Below are positions 1-11,640 of a DNA stretch of 64,000 nucleotides, piece by piece (positions within the stretch are counted from its first letter, which is position 1; each line of letters opens with the position of its first letter). The notes under the pieces are model-generated. The model ran no database searches. It was not told where the DNA came from and worked only from the letters and a program-made list of their open reading frames with translations. The stretch is from Quillaja saponaria (Eukaryota; Streptophyta; Magnoliopsida; Fabales; Quillajaceae): contig CM055615.1 in assembly GCA_029379385.1 (NCBI GenBank), forward strand, positions 4,960,001-5,024,000, in the 5' to 3' direction. The position numbers and the translations under genes are program-made.

Positions 1-539
1 ATTCATTTGAACAAGCTTTTGTAAGAATCTATTTTTCATGAAAATCTTTTTTATATGGAAAATCAACTATGTGATGTTTTCTTTTCTAGAAAGTATTTGG
101 AAGATCAGAACAGTTCTATTTTTGAATTTTCTTCTTCAAGATTTTTAATTTTGCTTTTAACAATTGAATCATTAAGTTGAATTTCAATTCTTTTGAAAGA
201 TATTTTATCAGAAAGAAAATTGATTTGTTTTTGCTTGTTTTCAAGAAAATTGACATCTCGAAAAATCAATTTCTTAAGAAATAGGAAAGATATCGTATAT
301 CCTATGAATTCTTTGTGAATTCTATTATCGACACAAAACGGATTTAGTTGATAAATGAAATCTGAACCTAGGATAACTAAATTTGTGATATATATATATA
401 TTTTTTTTGCATGCAGGAATATTGTAGAAATTTGTAAAGGAGAATTATCAATTATAACATTTGAACATTTGTAATGAATGATTATATTTGTGTCATTTGA
501 AGAGGTTAATCTTTCACAAGTTTTCTCATAATATTTTGT

Positions 540-690
540 GAGAACTTGTCTTTCTAAAATATAGCTAGAGTATGCACTAGTGTCAAATAATACAATAGTT
601 TCAAGAACAAAAGATTTTCCAATAATTAATTTAATTGGGATATACCATTTTTGACGAGTAACTCATGTAATAAGATTGAGGAAATTTTCT
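540..690 (-). pseudogene. Aspartic protease segment of the pararetrovirus remnant
   Basis: The minus-strand frame contains a hydrophobic stretch followed by a D-T-S-A tetrapeptide (573-584) in the place of the usual D-T-G-A of retroviral-type aspartic proteases. About 55 codons further on is a second conserved-looking element of the form LGSDF, corresponding to the usual LG-x-x-F. The glycine-to-serine change at the active-site loop and nearby stops suggest inactivity. Confidence 0.5.
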
Positions 691-1256
691 TCACAAATTC
701 TATTTTTTCATCCAAAGAAGATTTAGAAGAATTTTGTATAGAAGATGTCTTTTTTTCTTTTTTAAGACTTTGAATTGCAGAAAAATTATTTTGTTGTTAG
801 AGATTTAGATTTTTAACTTCAATTTTTAAATTTGACACTTCATGTTCGAGATCTTGAAGGGTAATAGGTTGTGCTTTTACAGAATTAAATCTAGATAAAA
901 CATCTTTTAAGTTGAAGGAGTTATTAGTGATGGGTAAATTGAGAGCTGATTTGCTCTATTTTTCTGGGATTTCCACAATTTTTTTTAGCTTTAGTAAATA
1001 ATTTTTCTTGTTTCATTATTAGGAAGATATATAATGACTTCAAAAAGAAGATATTACATTCCCTTGTGAGGATATTACATTCAAGAGTTTGGTGAAAGGA
1101 TTCCGAGGAAACTTCATCATTATGAATTTGATTGACTTCTTCATTATCAGAGGAAGGTGGAGCTTTGCTATTAGATGAATCTTCAATTAGAAGACAATCA
1201 AGCTCAGCAACTAGACCTTCATAGATATTTAAAGCTTTTATTTTTCTTATAATTCT

Positions 1257-1298
1257 ACAATATTTTGCAATGCAACCTGGTTTATTACATTTAAAACA
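1257..1298 (-). other. Zinc-knuckle motif of the viral-like coat/gag segment
   Basis: The spacing is C-x2-C-x4-?-x4-C, as in retroviral and pararetroviral nucleic-acid-binding knuckles. The position normally held by histidine is cysteine here (CFKCNKPGCIAKYC), so the knuckle is CCCC instead of CCHC. The change may be decay of a dead copy or a lineage variant. Confidence 0.65.
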
Positions 1299-3493
1299 AA
1301 CAATAGGCGATTTATTATTATTTTAAAAATATTAAGGAGCACGTTTATGTTTATGTATTCTTATTCTAGTTTTATTTTTTGAAGATTTTTTTGTAATTTT
1401 TAGGAGATTCAGAAGCATTTTTCTTTTTGGGTTTAGAGGAATTAGGAAGACAATCAAATCCATGTTGAGCACAGAAACTTCCTAAATCCTTATGATTTAT
1501 GGATCTTCTTTTGCTAATTGTTTCTGAATCTTATCATCTTGATAGATTTTTAATGCAACTTTCTGAACATAGTTGCAAAGCTGTCTGTAAGTTAATTGTT
1601 CATATGGGATATTCCCATTATTAATATTACGAATTTTTTCTTGAACTTTATCTTCTAAGGAGCGAGGAAGACTAGCTAGAAACTTTTCTTTCTAGAAGAG
1701 TTAATTATTATCGAACCTAAAGAAGACTTTGTAAAGAACATATTTTTGTACCACCTAAAATTAGCTAAGGTACAACATTTATGATTAGAGAGAAGTTCAG
1801 CAGACTTATCTCTCCAAATGGAAAGATCGCCTATGAAGTGTTTTGTGATAGCATAGAAAAGGGTGTTAACAGTGTCAGGGATTTCTTCCTCTTCATTGAT
1901 GAAAATTAAGTTGCCTTTAGGATCAGTTTTGATAGCATAATTTATTACATTTTTTTTTTTATTAGTGAGATGTTCATCCTACCAACTTTTTAATTGGCTA
2001 GTAAAATCATAAACTAAAACGTGAACTATTGAGTCGTCTGAACAAGTAGGACAATTTGATAAGCAGTGACCATAGTTATTTGCTATAAAATATTAAAAAT
2101 ATTGTATTCAGATTGACTATCTATATTTCATTCATAGATACTATTTGCACTAAAAATTTATTAATTATCTGGATTTTTTTTTTAGCAACCAGATCTAGAG
2201 TAGAAGATCTTTGATAATATAATTTTTGTCGTTGATGTAAATTTGTGGATTGTATATGATTGATTTTGTTTTTTTATGGAATTTTTTTTTTTTAGAATGT
2301 GTGGATTCAACATCATTGAGATTATTAATGGAAAGATGTTTTCGTTCTGGAGTATCTTAGACAATACTTTTGGTGGTTTTTTCAAGTTGTGAAATTTTAT
2401 CAACAAGTTCTTGATGAGAAGAATTATGAAAACTTGATTTTAATTTTCTTCTGATACTTTGTTAGGATTTGATAAGTTGAGAAAACAGGATTTTCATTAT
2501 TAGAATCGGAGATGTACTCTCCTAAGTTTTGAAGGAAAAGATTAGTATAGTTATTTTGTTCATAAAGTGATTGAATATCATTAGGAGTAACTTGTTCAGT
2601 TACATCTTTAGTTTTAAAAGGAGTTGCCAAGACAATTTGTTTTCCTTTTACATTTTGTGTAAACTTTTTTAAAGATTTCCTGAGAGGAAGTTTAGAATTA
2701 TGGGCTTCATGTTTTTTGAGTTAACCATTGTTTGGAAAGTTTTTTGTTAACACTGATTGTATTGCACAAAGGGTAATTAATATAAATTTCTTTTGTATAA
2801 ACTTCAAACCATTCAAAAACAGAACATGAATTTTATGAGTTTCCATAAAATTATAATATTAAGTTTGTATTTTTGGTATTTTAGAACTAGAAATTTTTTC
2901 AAAAAACCAAGTTCTAGGAATTTTGTTTTTCTCATGATAAAAATATTTTCTAAGAGATTCTTTATTGATTTGGAAAACAATTTAAATTGTATTGATCTAT
3001 ATATTGTCATTTAAGGATGAAAAAGTTGGAGAATAAGGTTTTTGAGATTGATTATCTTCTTCTTAGGTGTATAACGCCCTAGGAATCCTAGAAGTGTTTT
3101 TTAAACCTTGAAGATGGATTGTTGAAGGCATTGAAGAACAAGAATGTCTTGATGAACAAGAAAGTCTTGAACTTTTAGAGTTTTGATAAGAAGTATTTGA
3201 AAATCTTTGGTTGTTTGTTCTATTAAAAGAGATCTTTACTTTACCCATAGGGTATTGAGTTATTTCAGAAATAAAAGAGGGTTTTTGATCTTGAACAGGC
3301 TTTTCCTTGTTAAGATTCCATTTTTAAGGTAGATTTACATCTTCCCAAGAAATTGATTTTGGTGTATTAACATTAGCTTTTGAAAGGTCTGTGAGAAACA
3401 TGATTGTTTCTCCTTTTCTTCTTGGTTGAAGGGATTTTGAAGTAAAAGCTGAAATCATTGCTTTATATTAGATTTTATAAACCAAAGCTATAG

Positions 3494-6282
3494 TGTAAGA
3501 TCTTGGTTTTATGTTAAAATTTGAAAGTTTGACATTTAATATTAAAGCATCTAAGATGTTTATATACATACAAATCAAGAAAAAAATATCCACCACACAT
3601 TATATTTGTTGACTTTGATTTTGTTTTATTGTTTTACTTTTTCTTTTTTTTAGCTTTCCCCTCTTTTTCCTTCTTTCTTGGCCGATTGTGGTAATTTTTT
3701 TTCCACCAACCTTGCACTCTTCCTTCCCCTATTTGGATGGCTCTAGACTTTTCAGGTTACTTATCACTTGTAGATAAGAGGCATACCTCATCTCCTCCTT
3801 GCGTGTGTGTGTGTGTGATTCCTTGGACTTCAACCTTCCCAAATTAAGTTGATGAGTTTTCAAATTAGGACATCAGCTAGTTATTTTTTCTGTGATCGTG
3901 CTTTGCTCCTTCCTTTCTTTGTTTTAGTGGTGATGAATTCTTTCCTAAACCATCTTTCTTACAACCTTCTTATTCTTACTAGCTGTTCTTTCCTCTGCAA
4001 CTTTAGTCTTTGCTAACCGTGAGCTATGTGTTCCTTACTGCAGCTTTGGTTTGTCTTCCTTTGTGGCTATTTAGTAAGGCAATTTGTGAAGAGCCTTATA
4101 GGCTTACGGTAACAAGTGAAGGCAGTAGCTCTTGCTTTCTTTTTGGAATGCAGACATGAGAGTGTACGGGAGGGCAGCAAGGTTCTTGGTGACTGCAGCT
4201 AGCCTCTTTCTTGTATGGTAGTCCTTTGAGCTTGTACCTCTATTCTTTATGATTATTAATAGTTTACTAATTTAGACTTAGGATTGAATGAAGTTGTGAA
4301 TAAAAAGTTAGGAACAAAGAACATTTAGGAGGGTTATATAATTATTAGAAAAGTAAGTTGTGGAATGGAAATATATTGATATAGAATTGTTTAGTTCAAG
4401 TCTTGATGAAAATTGAGCGATTAGTTGATTTGAAATCAATACTTAGAATATGAATAAAATGAGAATTGGAATTCTTGCTGTAGTATATATATATTTATAC
4501 ACACACATCAATGGAAGGAATTTATGCACTTAACATATTTGATAGAATGTCTACAAGAAGCTAGTTATAATATAATGAGTAAAACTTGGAATTTTTAAAT
4601 CTTTGTGGCTAGGGATTAATTAAATTTGAATAAAAAGTTCATGAACAAAAGTAAAGAATTGTTAGTCATTGTTGTGATCTAAGGATTTAATGAAATTGAG
4701 TAGTGAGTATGAACAAAGGGTGATTAGTTGTGGGTAAAGTTTTGAAAATGGGGGTTAAGTGGTTATTGAAGGGGAGTATAAGAGTTCTGAAAGAAAGTGC
4801 AGGTTATGGTCTTGATAAAATATCTAAAAAGTTTCGTAAACTGATTCGGAGTATATTTACTGTTAGAGCTCTTGGACTACAATTGGGTTTGTGCTAGATT
4901 GTAGGTGAGCTTCATTCAATCCAGAGGACTTTGTCTGAGGTTGTTGTTTAAATTAGCTTAGGATCTCTGAATAAGAATTGTTTCTAACATATTAGGGGAC
5001 CATTATGGAGCTTGTTAGATTTTAATTTCATGTTATATGTATATTAGAGGTGTTGGAAGTCATTATTGGAATTTTCAAGTCCTGATTATACTTATTTTGG
5101 TGTAACTGGTTTTGGAAGGTCTTAAAAGATGAATTAGGAGTGGGGTGCCAAGATGAATTATTCCTAACATCTTGGTAAACTATACTAGAAAGTTTCATAA
5201 TCAAATTTCCAGCTATGAGGATTCTATAAGCACTAGAATCCAGTTTTGGTAACCAGAAATTATGTATGTGCTCTATTTGTGTTCATGTTGGGATTTGAGT
5301 AGGTTCAAGGTTAATTTTAGAAGAAGTTTCTGAATAAGAAAGATAGCTAACTTCTTGTATATAATTGTATGACTTGGTTTTTTTGAATTTGATTAAGTAT
5401 ATAAGTTGAAATTAAGCATATCTTCAAGGTGGTTGTGAAAATGCCTAAGGGGGGTTAATTTTATATAAATAAATAGAACTTAGTTTTTATAGATTTTTTT
5501 AATTAGAGGATTATAACCTATGAATTGACAAACTAATTAATACTTGGAAAGTTTAATTGTAGCTCTGAAATGTGTTGTTGAGCCAACGACGAGCATGAAC
5601 GCAAGAGGAAGTGATGAGCAAGATTGATAAACTTGTGAACGGATAACATATTATTTGGTTGCTAGATTAATACATGTAATTGTTTGTGAGTATTTAAATA
5701 AATGTGTTTAGATAGAGGTATATAAGAATGTGTAGTATTTAATTTGAGTTGTTTGAATTATGCTTGATATGTGTTTGATAAGGGCCAATAAAACTAATTT
5801 TTATCTAAAATGATTTTTACATACAAAATAGAATTCGGGTACACTTAGGATACTTTGATTTGATTATTTGGTAGGTGATTTAAAATATTCGAGTAACTCA
5901 ACCTCGAGGATGGATATGTAAGGAGTACATATTTGGTGTGTGGGCACTGAGTTACTCTGAATTGGCCATTTGTGTGTTTTGAGTGTTTTGATTGGTTTGA
6001 TTTGATTGTATAATGTATTACTTGAATTGTGTTTGTTTAATTTTATGTTTTCTATATTTATGTACATGTGACATTTAGTTGTTTTAACATTCATGTTATG
6101 TTGTTATTACGTGACCTATGTATTATATCCATATGTTGAGTGGTGCTGGTACCATTTGGGTACATTTTTTAATCAAGAGTCTTTGTGACTCATTCCTCTC
6201 TTGTTGATTTGTTTTAGTAACAAGATCTCAGTGGACGCCTACCATCGATACTTGGCTTGCCGATTGTTGGGGGCCAGTTATA
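3494..6282 (+). repeat. LTR-X copy A (long LTR, 5' part)
   Basis: This stretch shares a series of landmarks in the same order with copies B, C and D: a pyrimidine-rich start, the block around 5050-5200 with the phrase ttcctaacatcttg, the block at 5870-5960 with a GTGTGGGCACTGAG-like motif, and the block ending in a run before 6230 with tctcttgttgatttgttttag. It has no coding capacity. It stops at 6282, where copy B begins, and its terminal part appears to resume at 10,100-10,480. The 5' border near 3494 (TGTAAGATC) is approximate. It most likely comes from a Gypsy-type element with unusually long LTRs, judged by length and TG/CA ends. Confidence 0.6.
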
Positions 6283-9200
6283 TGTGATAACTTGATAATG
6301 AAAATTGAGTTTAGACGCAATGGTCAAATTTATGTTATCAAAGAAACAAGTTAATTAAATAAAAGTATAGTTAGATATGTTATAATTTGATACATTGGTG
6401 TAACCTTAGTATACATTTTACAATTTTTTTTTTTTTTTTGGTTTCGCAAAGTAAATGACATTTTTACCTAATAATTCCAAGTGAGTGACTAATTAATGTA
6501 TAGGTATAAATACATCAATATTTAATTTTTACCACAAGCCAATTTAAGCAAGTGAATAATACAATTAAAACATGAGTGTGTGTGTGTGTGTGTGTGTGTG
6601 TATAACACTAAGAAGAAAGTTGAACCATATATTTAAGATAAATATATATATAGGTACACATTTATATGCAAAATTTTTCCAACACATGTTTTAAGACATG
6701 TGACTTTGAGTTGGATTTTCTTTTCTTTTCTTTCTTTCTTTATGTTATTTCCCCTTCTCAATTTGACTGACCTTATTGCCTTCTTCTTCCCACCACCATG
6801 GCTTTATTTCTTGAAGTTTCTTTATGCCTCTCGGTCACTTCAGCTATCATCCGAGAGCTTCACCTCCATGTCTTGCTTTTGTTGTGGATTTCAATTCTTT
6901 GCCACTGCTTGTTGGGAATTCCTCCTCCTTCTCTTTTGTTCAAGGACCTGATTACCTTCTGCTTTGCTCCTTTCTAATTTGTTTTGTGTTAGGTTGTAGA
7001 GAATTTTTTGCCAGCTGAGTGAATTCCTTCTCATTTTTAGCCAAAACCTCCCCCTTCCTTCCGTAGCTTCATCTTATTTTGATCAGGTTTTGTACTCACA
7101 TGGTAGTACTAGAACCATTTACAGTAGCAACGCCACTGTTTTGTTCTACCTCATGAGTTTCTTTTTCTCCAACTCGGCCAAAGTGTAACCATGAATCAGC
7201 TTGCCATGGCTGGTGCCTTGCACTTTAAGCTTCATTTTTTTTCTTTCCAGCTGTGAACTACCAACGGTGTGACTGCCAATAGCTTCTTAAGAAGCCATAA
7301 CAGCCACCGCCAACTCCCTTAGCTATAAACGTGAAGTCATTTTGGGCTAGCATATATACGTGGTATAATCTAAAGACAGTCTTTGGTAGGTAAGGTAGTA
7401 ACCTTAACTATACCTTTCAATCTTTTTTTGTTAGTATTTGCTCATGCCTTGTCTAATTATAATATTGTTATATATATATAGGTGTGTGAAGTTTTTGATA
7501 ATTAATGAAATAGCTTAAGAATTAGAAGAAAATTTAGAAGTGGAATATGAATAAGATGTAATTTGATGGACTTATGTAAGTCTCATGGTGAGTATATATA
7601 TAGATACTTGCTCATAAGCTTGAACAAAAACATGCATATAAGGTAGTTGATAAAATGTTTACAAGACAATAATTGTAGCTTAATGAGTAAAAATTGGTTG
7701 GATTGATATTGGAAAGTGACAACTTAAGTTCTTGATTGATTCTAAATCACTAATACAATCTTGAATTTAATTAGATTAGGAGTAATGTTAGTGAATTAGT
7801 GTTGAAGTGAGGAGTATGAATTGTTGCTTGAAAGTGGTAGAAAATGAGAGTTAAGTGGGTTTTGACGGGGGTGTAGGGGCAGATTCATAGATAAAAGAAA
7901 TTATGGGTTTCAGGTATTTTTGGAGCTGAATTAAATTAACATTCCAAAAGAGAAAGTGTAGCTTAGGGTCTTGCGGTAATGTCTGCAAAATTTTGTAATC
8001 TGATTTTGATTATATTGTTTGTTTGAGCTGCTAGACTGAGGCTAGGTTCAAACAAGATTTTCAGTCACCTTTAGTCAGTCTGGGAGACTTCGTCAAGTTT
8101 GTGGTTGGAATTAGCGTAGGACCTTTAAATGAAAGTTGTTCCTAGCATACTAATGAGAAAATCTGGAGTTTTAATTCCTTATTATGAATACCTTAGAGGT
8201 GGTGGAAATCTAAGTATAATTTTCAGGGATTGATTAAACCGGTTTTAGTATAATTGACTTTAGAAAGTCCTACAAGATAAGTTAGGAGAAGAATGCAGAA
8301 AATGAATGTTCCTAACATCTTGAATACTATACTGGAAATTTTCATAATTTATTTCTTAAGTATGAGAATTCTACAAGTATTACAATCATCATCAGGAAAT
8401 CAGAATGTTATAGGTGCCTTATTTTTGGTTCATGTAAGGAATTGAGTGGGTTCAAGTCTAATTTTAGGAAAGATTTCTAAATAATAAAGATAGATATACT
8501 TGTATATTAATAAACCCGATAAACATAATTGGATTTCGTTTTTTCTAGAGAAGGTTATGTTCAATTAACTAAGGTAAGGTTAGTGCCGTCAAAATCCTAC
8601 GTTTTGCAAAATTTGATGCAACTTCAAAGAATAAACTGTATTGATATACAAATCTAAAAATCATAAATGATATACCATTATTCTACTATTTAATAAATTT
8701 TACGAAACTGGATTTAGAATTTCCTAGAGGAAGATATGATTGTTATAGAGAACACTGGTCCAAATCTCAAGTTTGGACAGTTTTAACATCTTTAACTCAC
8801 TAGTGCTTTCTATCTTTTCTAATAGTTTCTTTCTATCCTGTGCATTGTCAAGACATTTAAAATGTCTTTGTATTATTAACCTTATCACATAAAGTATAAC
8901 TTATACTACTTGACATGTAATAGCTTAGTAATTAAAAGATTTTATAAGTTGAGATGTAAGTGTAGTATTTAAAAAATTATAAAAATAATGTTTATGAACT
9001 AAGTATTATTTGGGAATATGAATTTCAATTCCGGATTCTAATGTGGACCTGATGAGACGTGTGAATGCAAGTATAAATGACGAATGAAATCGGTTAAAGG
9101 TGAGTGGTTAATTGTTGCTTTTAGGGGCTAGATTATTATGTGTAATTATATGTGTATTTGAATATAAGTGATATATGGAAAATGAGTAATTACAGTATTT

Positions 9201-10099
9201 CAGTGATTTATTTGAATTATGTTTGTTTAATATTGATTGCTGGTTGATTAAAAATCCAGGTGCACCTAGGAGATTCTGATTTGAAATCCTGAAATGTTTT
9301 GATTCTGATAAATGTTTTTTTTATGTGAGTGCTTAGCCCCGGTGGGATGGATTATGTATGGAGATTAAATTATTTTGTAGGAACGTAAATGCTCAGCAAG
9401 GGGTGAAATTGTTGTGTGGGACTGAGTTTCTCGTTGGCTCTTTATTTGCTTTGTATGTTATGATTGCTTTGATTAATTTGTGAACCTATGAATCATGTGA
9501 GTTGTGAACTTATGGAGAATACTAACGTGTATGTATAATTTTGAATGGAGACATGAACATTGTCATGTGGTGTTAAATGACTATATATGTTGTATACTTA
9601 TATTCAATGATGCTAGTACCTTTTAGATACGATTTTCCACTTACGAAGTCCATATAACTCACCCCTCTCTTGTGGAATGTTTTTTAGTAACAGGAGCAAG
9701 GTACATGGTGTTGATGAGCTTGTGACTTGCCGACCGAATACAACAAGGTAATTTCCAGGATCTCAGAATTGAAGTCAGGAATGAAAGTTGCACTCACACT
9801 AAGACTATAAGGTGTCTAATTTTGGTATGATGTAAGAGTTTAGTTATTTGTCTTAATTAGAATAAGGATGAAGCAGAGCTCCTTATTGTCTTTGTGTTAT
9901 TGTTGTGTGTGATCACAAACATATGTGTTTGTATTTTGAGGCATGTTCCATATTGTTGGGAACTTATTTAGTGTATAAAAGTTGCTTTTATTTTTAGTTG
10001 GGTCAAGAGTCATGTTGTTAATTTTGTTTTGAAGTCAAAGTTACGAAGGTTTGGTTATCTAGTCCTCTGGCTAGTCATGCCTCTGTGAAGAGTATGATA
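6283..10099 (+). repeat. LTR-X copy B, probable nested solo LTR
   Basis: Same family and orientation as copy A, about 3.8 kb, starting TGTGATAAC. Counterparts of the A landmarks lie at about 6800 (leucine/serine-rich shadow frame shared with copy C), 8200-8330, 9330-9430 and 9650-9700. A TATA-like gtgtataaaag lies at about 9973-9983. The flanks TTATA (6278-6282) and GTATA (10,100-10,104) match at four of five bases, suggesting insertion into copy A. A (TG)n run lies at 6575-6602. No reading frame of note is present. Confidence 0.55.
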
Positions 10100-10480
10100 G
10101 TATATATTTGAGATCACTTACTTGAAGCCAATGGATGAAGTTTGCAGTCACATTAGGCTTTGGGTGTCAGATTTTGTTTTGTGTAATGGTTTATATATTA
10201 TTGTTTATGTTTCAATTTAGGGCAGATCTCCTTATAGGTAATGTTAATCTTGTGAACTGGTTATATTCCATTTCATAGGGAACCTTTACCGAAATTTTCA
10301 ATTAAATTGTTATAGATTTTAGTAAATAAGCATTTTCATTTAAATTGTGTTTTCTAATTTTATTTTTTTATCTCTAGTTTGGTCAAAAATCGTATGTATT
10401 TCTTTAATTTGTAGTCAGGGTTATGGAAGTTTAGGTTATCTGCTCCTTTGGCTAACCATACCTCCATGAGGGATGTGACA
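10100..10480 (+). repeat. LTR-X copy A, terminal 3' part
   Basis: About 380 bp that repeats the last part of copy B (seen at 9760-10,099), including the ends ttggttat-ct-ag-cctc and the terminal GGGATGTGACA. It is best explained as the end of copy A separated from its body by copy B. Confidence 0.5.
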
Positions 10481-10519
10481 GCGTGAGTTCCAAGTGTCAA
10501 GCTTTTTGCGTGCAATGTC

Positions 10520-11640
10520 CAAGATAATATAAAAATACATAAAATAACGTTTCAATTAAGACTAAGAATGCTTAGTATTAATTTTAACAATAAAAGTAGA
10601 AATAGTTTCCTAACAACAATGCCCACAAGTATCGCTCACAAATAATATATTGATGAATAGAACATTATTCCCACGAGATATTACTACTGTAATAATGTTA
10701 AATACTACAATTATGGCAACATAATCTTATTCAAACAACCAATTTTGTGTTCGTAATCAATGGTTTTAAACTAAAATTAATTAATCTAGGTTTACAATAA
10801 CATGTTACTTATATTTTCCTTTCTCTTCCTTAAATTATGCAATGATTCAAATTACTCTAACTGATGAATAATTTAATTACATGCTAATTCATCTATGACT
10901 AGCCCAAAATTATCTTTTTCAAGTTAATTAAGAATTGCTAATTAATGTAATTGGTGATCAATTAAGTAAAGCATTAAGATAAATATGAACATAAATAAAT
11001 TAAGACCAATGCATAAAATAACTAGAAGTTAAGAGTATATAGGCTACATGTTATAGTCTATTTGATATTAATTATGATATGACTGGAGCAGAGTTCCCCA
11101 TGTGTATCCTATGGTTATTGTGGTTTGTTTGTATGTAACCAGGTGTACTTTATTTGTATTTTGGACATGTTCCACGTTGCAGAGAATTTCTGCTGAAATT
11201 TTCAGTAAACTGTTATGTATTTCTATAAAGAAACATTTGTAGTTAAAGTTGTGTTTTCTAAACTTTAGTTTTATTCCTTTATTTAATCTAAAGTTGTATT
11301 TGATCATTTGTTTTGAAATCAGAGTTATGGATGGTTGGTTACCCAATCCTCCGGTCAATCATGCCTTTGTATGAGGTGTGATAATTGTCCTCCAATTTGA
11401 CTTCTAAAAGAACTCCCTCATGCTTTAGACATTCAAAACACACAACTAAGTTGATATAGATTAGAACTATTATTAAACACCTAATTCCTAGCCAATATCA
11501 ACTAGGATTGAACATCCTAGTACGATATGGAGTTAACTAGGAATTCAATTGAAAACTAAAAGAAATTCAACTAAAACTCTAAAACATAGCTAAAATAAAT
11601 GAGTAAAAGGATATGAAATAACTCTATTTTTTAGAGTTAT
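10520..11640 (-). repeat. 3' LTR of the LARD-like element (interrupted)
   Basis: Matches the right repeat in two blocks. The central ~590 bp of the right copy (14,900-15,490) has no counterpart here; in its place lies a 330-bp LTR-X fragment (11,060-11,383). Confidence 0.5.
11060..11383 (+). repeat. LTR-X terminal fragment (copy E)
   Basis: Resembles 9900-10,099 and 10,250-10,480, ending in GAGGTGTGATA preceded by ttggttaccc-atcctccgg. It is only the last ~330 bp of the LTR-X family and lies inside the left LTR of the LARD-like element. Confidence 0.5.

Larger units (their letters stand above)
1..3480 (-). pseudogene. Endogenous pararetrovirus (caulimovirid-like) polyprotein remnant, partial
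   Basis: Read on the minus strand, several short reading frames follow one another in the order expected for a plant pararetrovirus polyprotein: a segment resembling the end of the movement-protein region (about 3420-3060), a coat/gag-like region (about 2630-1260), a zinc knuckle (1257-1298) and an aspartic-protease segment (about 690-540). Reverse transcriptase would lie past the left edge. The frame is broken many times by stops and frameshifts, and the 5' end stops where the long LTR repeat begins near 3.49 kb, so the copy is dead. Family assignment (Caulimoviridae, petuvirus- or florendovirus-like) rests on domain order and recognisable segment similarity; a gag-type LTR element with similar domains is the alternative. 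No RT is visible in the window to settle this. Confidence 0.6.

Noticed and set aside
6700..7018. Open plus-strand frames of 83 and 64 codons rich in Leu/Phe/Ser
   Set aside because: Lie in the pyrimidine-rich start of LTR-X and recur, on the opposite strand, in copy C near 42,760-43,100; they are repeat shadows.
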